This document shows, one piece after another, positions 6,839 through 12,271 of a DNA stretch of 12,271 nt. Both the position numbers and the translations under genes were made by a program. The notes below the pieces were generated by a model that saw only the letters and a program-made list of their open reading frames with translations, ran no database searches and was not told where the DNA came from. The DNA lies in assembly GCA_027346925.1 (NCBI GenBank), contig DAIERH010000053.1, positions 1-12,271 on the forward strand. Reading direction: 5' to 3'. Position 1 is the stretch's first letter. The number at the start of each line of letters is the position of its first letter. The stretch is from Geobacter sp. GTDB taxonomy: Bacteria > Desulfobacterota > Desulfuromonadia > Geobacterales > Pseudopelobacteraceae.

Positions 6839-8425
6839 ATGGGCGATTGTCCGAACATCCGTGAGGGTGATGAGGACCTGCTCGCATCCCAGCGGCGGCG
6901 TATCCTGGAGAAGTGCTGCGATTGCCCCAACTTCAAGCGCGACCTGATCCGTTTCCGCGACAGCGGCCATCCCCTGTCTCCCGTATTTTCCCTGGTCCAC
7001 GAAGAATACCGGCGCCAGAAGACCCAGATCCAGTCCCTGGTCAGTTTCCTGGACAACAAGACCCTCGAGGTCCGCTTCCTGCATGAACTGGGTTCGGTCC
7101 TGCAGAGTTCCGTCGACCTGGAGGAGGTGCTCTCCGTGGCCCTCACGGCCATCACGGCCGGCAAGGGCTTCGGCATGAACCGCGCCTTCCTGTTCATGAC
7201 CGACAAGGAGCGCGGCCACCTGCAGGGGTATCTGGCCATCGGCCCGCGCAACTACGAGGAGGCCAGCCAGACCTGGAACGAGATCGCCAGCAACGACCTG
7301 GACCTGCAGACCCTGGCCCAGAACTTCCGCAAGAACAAGCTCTCCGCGGAACGGGCCAAGTTCCACGACATCCTGGAGCGGCTCTCGGTTCCGCTCTCCC
7401 GCACCGACCATATCCTGGTCAAGGCCCTGGACGGCAAACATCCCGTGCTGATCGAGGACGCCTTCCACCACCCCGAGATCGAACCGGAATTCGCCCGCCT
7501 GCTGGGGGTGGACACGTTCCTGCTGATGCCGCTCATCTCCCGCAACCGCAGGGTAGGGGTCATCATCGCGGACAACTGCATCACCCACCGCCGCATCACC
7601 GAGGAGGACATGCGTTCCCTGGAGACCTTTACCTTTCCGGTGGCCTTTGCCATCGAACGGGCCGCCCTCTACGACCGGCTCCAGGTGGAACTCAACCGGG
7701 TCACCGAGGCCAGCAACAAGCTGAAGGAACAGCAGGAACTGATCGTGCGCATGGAAAAGATGGCCCTGGTGGGACGGATCACCTCCAGCATCGCCCATTC
7801 CATCCGCAATCCGCTGATGATCATCGGCGGTTTCGCCCGCTCCATGCTGAAGAATACCCCGGAAAGCGACCCCAAGCGGGACTTCATCGAATCCATCGTC
7901 GGCGAGGCGCGCCAGCTGGAAGGGGTGTTGGACGAGATCCTCAACTACTCCGACTCCCTCTATCCCACCCGGGATTTCTGGGATGCCAACTACCTGGTGG
8001 AGAGCGCCATCCGCGACACGGCCGAGGCTCAGCGGGCACGGGGCTGCGTCTGCGGGTTCGAGGCCGGCCATGACCTCCCGCCGGCCTGGATTGACTTCAA
8101 GCAGGTCGCCTACTGTCTGCGCACCATCCTGCAGTCCGACATCGACGGGACCGTGGAGCAGGGCGTCATAAGCATCGGCACCAGCCTTGAAGGCGACGTT
8201 ATCGTCATCCGCATCGAGGACCGCAGCAGGTGCGTTTCCCAGGATGAACTGGACACCATGCTGACACCGTTCTCCTCCACCCAGGACCTGGGAGGCGGCC
8301 TCGGCCTGGCTTTGTGCAAGACCATGCTGGACAAACAGGGGATACCGCTCAACGCCGAGTCGCTGCCCGAGGGCGGCCTCCTGTACACGATCATACTTCC
8401 CACCCGCAAGGAGGAGCAACCATGA
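6839..8425 (+). CDS. GAF-domain sensor histidine kinase with degenerate ATP-binding boxes
   Basis: A soluble sensor kinase-like protein of 528 residues with no membrane segment or signal peptide. In order: a Cys-containing N-terminus (C4, C26, C27, C29), a GAF sensory domain (about 82-285), a coiled-coil linker (about 277-310), a HisKA-type dimerisation helix with phospho-acceptor H320 in AHSIRNPL, and a HATPase_c domain to the end. The G2 box GGGLGLA (485-491) is intact. The N-box Asn is replaced (S433 in LQSDIDGT), and the G1 box reads D461-R-S-R-C instead of DxGxG. H+1 is Ser rather than Glu/Asp. Kinase activity is therefore uncertain. Its stop overlaps the start of the receiver gene (ATGA), so the two are translationally coupled. 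An in-frame GTG at 6800, with GAGGGA five bases upstream, is an alternative start that adds 13 residues, including CC. The signal sensed is unknown. Confidence 0.88.
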   Translation: MGDCPNIREGDEDLLASQRRRILEKCCDCPNFKRDLIRFRDSGHPLSPVFSLVHEEYRRQKTQIQSLVSFLDNKTLEVRFLHELGSVLQSSVDLEEVLSVALTAITAGKGFGMNRAFLFMTDKERGHLQGYLAIGPRNYEEASQTWNEIASNDLDLQTLAQNFRKNKLSAERAKFHDILERLSVPLSRTDHILVKALDGKHPVLIEDAFHHPEIEPEFARLLGVDTFLLMPLISRNRRVGVIIADNCITHRRITEEDMRSLETFTFPVAFAIERAALYDRLQVELNRVTEASNKLKEQQELIVRMEKMALVGRITSSIAHSIRNPLMIIGGFARSMLKNTPESDPKRDFIESIVGEARQLEGVLDEILNYSDSLYPTRDFWDANYLVESAIRDTAEAQRARGCVCGFEAGHDLPPAWIDFKQVAYCLRTILQSDIDGTVEQGVISIGTSLEGDVIVIRIEDRSRCVSQDELDTMLTPFSSTQDLGGGLGLALCKTMLDKQGIPLNAESLPEGGLLYTIILPTRKEEQP

Positions 8426-8802
8426 GCAGGATACTGGTAGTGGACGACGAGGCCAACATCTGTGTTCTCTACTCCGAGGAATTGGCCGATGAGGGGTACG
8501 AGGTGGTCACGGCCAGCAACACGAGCGAGGCGATCGAAAAACTCCAGGAGGGGCAATTCGACCTGACTGTGCTGGACATCAAACTCAAGAACGAAAGCGG
8601 CATCGATCTGCTGCAAAAGCTGGTCAAGGAGCGCCATGACATGCCGGTCATCCTCTGTTCGGCCTTTTCCTGCTACAAGGACGACTTCTCGGCCTGGCTG
8701 GCGGACGGCTACGTGGTCAAGTCGGGCGACCTGTCCGAGTTGAAGCAGGAGATCGCCCGGGTACTGGCCAAGAAGGCGCAAAAGGCCAAGACGGGGTTGT
8801 AG
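8422..8802 (+). CDS. Single-domain response regulator (receiver only)
   Basis: A CheY-like receiver of 126 residues with no output domain, so it probably acts by protein-protein contact or in a phosphorelay. The phosphorylation site is complete: acidic pair D8/D9, phospho-acceptor D52 in LTVLDIKLKN, switch residue S80 in LCSA, aromatic Y97 and catalytic K100. The usual Pro after that Lys is Ser (KS in place of KP). A Lys-rich tail closes the protein. The ATG overlaps the TGA of the kinase gene by ATGA, with GGAGGAG (8410-8416) five bases upstream. This implies coupled translation and makes the kinase the expected partner. The same frame is open back to 8314, but that extension lies inside the kinase gene and is not receiver-like. 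The receiver looks fully functional, whereas its kinase does not. Confidence 0.93.
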   Translation: MSRILVVDDEANICVLYSEELADEGYEVVTASNTSEAIEKLQEGQFDLTVLDIKLKNESGIDLLQKLVKERHDMPVILCSAFSCYKDDFSAWLADGYVVKSGDLSELKQEIARVLAKKAQKAKTGL

Positions 8803-8807
8803 ATTTT

Positions 8808-8856
8808 ATTCCCCCCTCCCCTTTAGACCCTTCGGGTCCGCCAGGGGGGAGGGAAT
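8808..8856. repeat. Palindromic element / likely terminator after the response regulator gene
   Basis: CCCTCCCC (8814-8821) pairs perfectly with GGGGAGGG (8846-8853). A nested stem GACCC (8826-8830) pairs with GGGTC (8834-8838) across a TTC loop. The structure is followed by AATTTT, so it could terminate the kinase/regulator transcript. Its core CCCTTCGGGTCC differs by one base from CCCTTTGGGTCC on the minus strand of the element at 3335-3442, and both have CCCCTCC-type outer stems. They appear to belong to one dispersed repeat family. Confidence 0.7.
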
Positions 8857-8895
8857 TTTGATGCCTTTCCATTTCCCATTCCCAAGGAGTCCACT

Positions 8896-11400
8896 ATGAA
8901 AGCCGTCATCATGGCCGGTGGGTTCGGCACCCGCATCCAGCCGCTCACCAGCAGCATCCCCAAGCCGATGATCCCGCTCTTCAACCGTCCGATCATGCTG
9001 CACATCGTGGAACTGCTTAAAAAACACGACATCACCGACCTGGTGATGCTCCTTTACCACCAGCCCTTCGTGATCAAGAACTTTTTCCGGGACGGCGCCG
9101 ACTTCGGGGTGAAGATCACCTACGTCACCCCGTTGCAGGACATGGGCACGGCCGGCGCGGTCAAGGCGGCCGAGAAGTACCTGGACGAACGCTTCCTGGT
9201 GATCAGCGGCGACCTTTTGACCGATTTCAACCTCAAGAAGGTCATCGACTTCCACAACGACAACAAGGCCATGGCCACCATCACCCTGACCTCGGTCAAG
9301 GACCCGCTCCAGTTCGGGGTCGTGATCACCGACAAGGAGCGGCGCATCACCCAGTTCCTGGAGAAGCCGGGGTGGGGCGAGGTCATATCCGACACCATCA
9401 ACACCGGCATCTACGTGCTGGAGCCGGAGATCTTCAACTACATCCCCGAGGGAGAGAACTTCGATTTCTCTCAGGATCTCTTCCCCCAGATGCTGGCCAA
9501 CAAGGACCCCCTGTTCGGTTTCCCTGCCAAGGGGTACTGGCGCGACATCGGCAACACCGATTCCTACCGCGAGGCCCACCACGACATCTTCAAGGGAAAG
9601 GTCAACCTGAAGATCGACGAACCCAAGCTGGATTACGTGGGCAAGGATCTGCGCGTGGGGGCCGACGTCAACCTGGAACACGCCTCGGGTCTGGAGGGGA
9701 CCGTGGTGGTTGGCGACAACTCCCAGATATTCGCGAGCGCACATATTAAGGACTCGGTAATCGGTCGTAACTGCACCATTGAGCCGGGGGTGAAGCTGTC
9801 CCGTTGCGTCATCTGGGACAACGTCTATCTGAAAAAGGGGGCCAGGATCAGCGACAGTGTGCTCTGCGCCAACGTGCGGGTCGGCCAGGGTGCCGTGCTG
9901 GAGGAGGGGGTCATCGTGGCCGACGAGACCGCCATCGGCGACGAGGCGGTCATCAAGAGCGATGTCAAGATCTGGCCGCGCAAGATGATCGAGGCCGGGG
10001 CCACGGTGACCGCCAACCTGATCTGGGGCGAAAAGTGGAAAAAGGCGCTTTTTGAGGGGGCAATCATCAAGGGGCTCTCCAATGTGGAGCTGACCCCGGA
10101 GTTCGTGGCCAAGCTGGGGTGCGCCTACGGCACATCGCTCCCCAAGGGGAGCTACGTCCTGGCGGGGCGCGACTCAAACCCCTCCTCGCGCATGCTCAAA
10201 CGCTGCTTTGTCGGCGGCCTGCTCTCGGCCGGGGTCAACGTGCGCGACATGAAGATGACCACCCTGCCGCTGGTGCGCTACAAGCTGAAGACCTTCGGCG
10301 AGGTGGGGGGGGTGCATTTCCGCCAGGCCCAGGATGACCCGGCCTCGCTGGAGATCGTCTTCCTGGACGGCGACGGCCTGGACTTCTCCAGCAACATGGG
10401 CAAGAACGTGGAGCGCATCTTCTTCAAGGAGAACTTCCGCCGCGCCCACCATACCGAGCCAGGGGTGCTGGTGGATATCAACAACGTACCGGAATTCTAC
10501 CGCGAGGGGTTCCTGCGCGCCCTTGACCGCGAGATGCTCAGGAAGGCCGCCTGCACGGTGGTGGTGGACTTCAGCTTTTCCCCGGCCAGCCAGATCCTGC
10601 CTCAGATCCTCAACGACCTGGGCTTCTCGGTCATCGCCCTGAACGCCTACGTGGACGAGGGGCGCGGCACGCCGGTCAAGGAAAGGGACGCGGCCCAGGA
10701 ACAGCTCTCCAAGATCGTCACTTCCCTCGGCGCCCAGGCCGGTTTCCGCCTCGACCCGACCGCGGAGGCCGTCACCCTGGTGGACGAGACCGGCCGCATC
10801 CAGAGCGGCGTCGAGCTGCTCTCCCTGATGGTGGCGCTCCTCATGAAGACCGGCCAGAAGGGAACCATCGCCGTGCCGGTGCAGGCCCCCTCCACCATCG
10901 AACAGATGGCGGGACAGAAGCGCTGCCCGGTGACCCGCACCAAGAGCAGTGACCGGGCCATGCTGGAGGCGGCCAACTCGTCGGAAGTGATTCTGACCGG
11001 CACCACCGACGGCCGTTTCGCCATCTCCAACTTCCAGGCCGCCTTTGACGGCATGTTCGCCATCGCCAAGCTGATGGAGCTGGCCGCGGCCAGCGGCACT
11101 CCCCTCTCCCGCGGCCTGGCCGCCGCGCCGGCCAGTGCCTTCCTCCAGACCAGCGTCTCCTGCCCCTGGGAGATGAAGGGGGGCATCATGCGCAAGATGA
11201 GCGAGGACAGCCTGGACAAGGAGGCCAGCTTCATCGACGGCATCAAGGTGCAGTTCGGCGACGAGTGGGTCCTGGTGCTGCCCGACCAGTACAGCCCCTA
11301 CGTGCACATCGTGGCCGAGGCCAAGGACCTGAAGGCGGCCCAGAGGCTGCTTGCGGAGTATCAGAAAAAGGTTGATGGGTGGAAGCGGGAGTTGGAATGA
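8896..11400 (+). CDS. Sugar-phosphate nucleotidyltransferase fused to hexapeptide repeats and a catalytically degenerate phosphomannomutase-like domain
   Basis: An 834-residue cytosolic fusion protein, usually annotated mannose-1-phosphate guanylyltransferase/phosphomannomutase. The nucleotidyltransferase domain (about 1-235) is intact: GGFGTRIQPLT near the N-terminus, K23 in PKP, metal-binding D106 in ISGD, and D217 in YWRDIG. Left-handed beta-helix hexapeptide repeats follow (about 246-380). The remainder (about 405-834) has the phosphohexomutase fold but not its chemistry. The phosphoserine loop TASHNP is replaced by GGVHFRQAQDDP (471-482), the metal loop DGDGDR by DPTAEA (620-625), and the phosphate loop RPSGTEP by LPDQYSPY (795-802). 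It probably makes an NDP-sugar from a hexose-1-phosphate; the base and sugar cannot be told. The domain order matches long family members known from cyanobacteria. AAGGAG six bases before the ATG fixes the start. The next gene is a GH57 enzyme, suggesting alpha-glucan or polysaccharide metabolism. Confidence 0.88.
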   Translation: MKAVIMAGGFGTRIQPLTSSIPKPMIPLFNRPIMLHIVELLKKHDITDLVMLLYHQPFVIKNFFRDGADFGVKITYVTPLQDMGTAGAVKAAEKYLDERFLVISGDLLTDFNLKKVIDFHNDNKAMATITLTSVKDPLQFGVVITDKERRITQFLEKPGWGEVISDTINTGIYVLEPEIFNYIPEGENFDFSQDLFPQMLANKDPLFGFPAKGYWRDIGNTDSYREAHHDIFKGKVNLKIDEPKLDYVGKDLRVGADVNLEHASGLEGTVVVGDNSQIFASAHIKDSVIGRNCTIEPGVKLSRCVIWDNVYLKKGARISDSVLCANVRVGQGAVLEEGVIVADETAIGDEAVIKSDVKIWPRKMIEAGATVTANLIWGEKWKKALFEGAIIKGLSNVELTPEFVAKLGCAYGTSLPKGSYVLAGRDSNPSSRMLKRCFVGGLLSAGVNVRDMKMTTLPLVRYKLKTFGEVGGVHFRQAQDDPASLEIVFLDGDGLDFSSNMGKNVERIFFKENFRRAHHTEPGVLVDINNVPEFYREGFLRALDREMLRKAACTVVVDFSFSPASQILPQILNDLGFSVIALNAYVDEGRGTPVKERDAAQEQLSKIVTSLGAQAGFRLDPTAEAVTLVDETGRIQSGVELLSLMVALLMKTGQKGTIAVPVQAPSTIEQMAGQKRCPVTRTKSSDRAMLEAANSSEVILTGTTDGRFAISNFQAAFDGMFAIAKLMELAAASGTPLSRGLAAAPASAFLQTSVSCPWEMKGGIMRKMSEDSLDKEASFIDGIKVQFGDEWVLVLPDQYSPYVHIVAEAKDLKAAQRLLAEYQKKVDGWKRELE

Positions 11401-11474
11401 CCCCGTTATCCCAACCATGATAGACGAACTGCGCGACCGGATAAACGATTGAAACACCAAGGAGCCTGCCCGGC

Positions 11475-12271
11475 ATGCCCACAACACCGCTCGACGTGGT
11501 CATCGTATGGCACATGCACCAGCCGTACTACAAGGACCCGCTGAAAAACGAGTATGCGCTCCCGTGGACCTACCTGCACGGCATCAAGGATTACTTCGAC
11601 ATGCCGGCCATCGTTGAGGACACGCCCGGAGCCAAGGCGGTCTTCAACCTGGTGCCCTCCCTGATCGAACAGCTGCTGGATTACGCCGCCGGGACCGCCG
11701 TGGATCCGTTCCTGGAAAAGGGGAAGGCAGCCCCCGCCGACCTTGGTGAGGAGGAGCGCATCTTTTTGCTGGAGAACTTCTTCTCGGCCAACCGCCAACG
11801 GATGATCGAGCCCTCCCGGCGCTACCTGGAGCTGCTCTACATGGCCGGCGAAGGAAAACCGGGCAGCGCCCGTGACCGGGTGCGGCACTTCAGCGACCAG
11901 GACCTCCTTGACCTGCAGGTCTGGTTCTTCCTCGCCTGGACCGGTGAGGCCGCCCGCAGGCATTTCCCGTTTTTCGCCGAACTGGTGGCCAAGGGCGAGG
12001 ACTTCACCCAAGCCGACAAACGGCTGCTCTTTGCCACCCAGCAGGAGTTGTTGCAGTCCATCATCCCGCTGTACAAGCGGCTCCATGACGAGAAGCGTGT
12101 AGAGTTGGCCGTATCCCCCTATTATCACCCCATACTGCCGCTGTTGTGCGACACCCGCAGCGCCCAGACCGCCATGCCGCGGGTGGCGTTGCCGACGGAG
12201 CAGTTCCGTCATCCCGAGGACGCCCGGGCCCAAATCCTGCGGGGCCTGGCCTATTTCGAACAGATCTTCGG
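11475..12271 (+). CDS. Glycoside hydrolase family 57 protein, 5' portion (runs off the right edge)
   Basis: The first 265 codons of a GH57 enzyme; the family contains alpha-amylases, 4-alpha-glucanotransferases, amylopullulanases and branching enzymes acting on alpha-glucans. The frame is open to the window end without a stop. Conserved family motif 1 is visible as WHMHQPYY (about residues 12-19), and SPYYHPILPLL appears near residues 214-224. The catalytic Glu and Asp motifs lie beyond the edge, so activity and subtype cannot be judged. There is no signal peptide, so it is probably cytosolic. AAGGAG (11459-11464) lies ten bases before the ATG, slightly far but the best available. It follows the nucleotidyltransferase fusion by 74 bases on the same strand, with no terminator between them. 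The two are probably one operon linked to storage glucan or polysaccharide handling. Confidence 0.88.
   Translation, partial: MPTTPLDVVIVWHMHQPYYKDPLKNEYALPWTYLHGIKDYFDMPAIVEDTPGAKAVFNLVPSLIEQLLDYAAGTAVDPFLEKGKAAPADLGEEERIFLLENFFSANRQRMIEPSRRYLELLYMAGEGKPGSARDRVRHFSDQDLLDLQVWFFLAWTGEAARRHFPFFAELVAKGEDFTQADKRLLFATQQELLQSIIPLYKRLHDEKRVELAVSPYYHPILPLLCDTRSAQTAMPRVALPTEQFRHPEDARAQILRGLAYFEQIF

Noticed and set aside
11417..11452. An 11-codon open frame (MIDELRDRIND) between the nucleotidyltransferase fusion and GH57 genes.
   Set aside because: There is no ribosome binding site upstream and it is too short to distinguish from chance; a leader peptide role has no support.
10174..11487. A 437-codon minus-strand frame across the nucleotidyltransferase fusion gene.
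   Set aside because: Antisense shadow; no domain and no ribosome binding site that outweighs the sense gene.

Overview
The window looks like a chromosomal segment of a GC-rich member of the Geobacter group (Desulfuromonadia/Geobacterales). That placement is an inference from codon use strongly biased to G/C at third positions, the gene families present, and CCCCTCC-rich palindromic and GAACCTY-type intergenic repeats of the kind I associate with that group. No rRNA, tRNA, CRISPR array, insertion sequence or phage gene is visible. Eight protein genes are well supported, plus a ninth that runs off the right edge.

Left part (1-3300): the 3' portion of a major facilitator superfamily (MFS) transporter points right. 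It converges on a leftward fumarylacetoacetate hydrolase (FAH) family enzyme. Divergent from the FAH gene, across about 290 bases holding a perfect 12-base palindrome and a second imperfect inverted repeat, is a membrane protein with two nucleoside-recognition (Gate) domains.

Middle part (3300-6700): two housekeeping genes, leucyl aminopeptidase pepA and cysteinyl-tRNA synthetase cysS, each have an intact active site. Upstream of pepA lies a 108-base element with 27-base imperfect terminal inverted repeats and two internal hairpins. Between pepA and cysS are about 250 bases with no recognisable gene.

Right part (6700-12271): a five-copy heptad repeat overlaps a good-looking extended -10 promoter. 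It is followed by a GAF-domain histidine kinase translationally coupled (ATGA overlap) to a single-domain response regulator. After a second palindromic element come an 834-residue nucleotidyltransferase / hexapeptide / phosphomannomutase-like fusion protein and the first 265 codons of a family 57 glycoside hydrolase. The last two suggest alpha-glucan or sugar-nucleotide metabolism.

The most notable observations are two proteins whose family labels overstate what the sequence supports. The kinase keeps its phospho-acceptor His and its G2 box, but its N-box and G1 box are badly degraded and Ser replaces the acidic residue after the His. The fusion protein has lost all three phosphomannomutase catalytic motifs while its nucleotidyltransferase half is intact. 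I do not see a clearly new multi-gene system.
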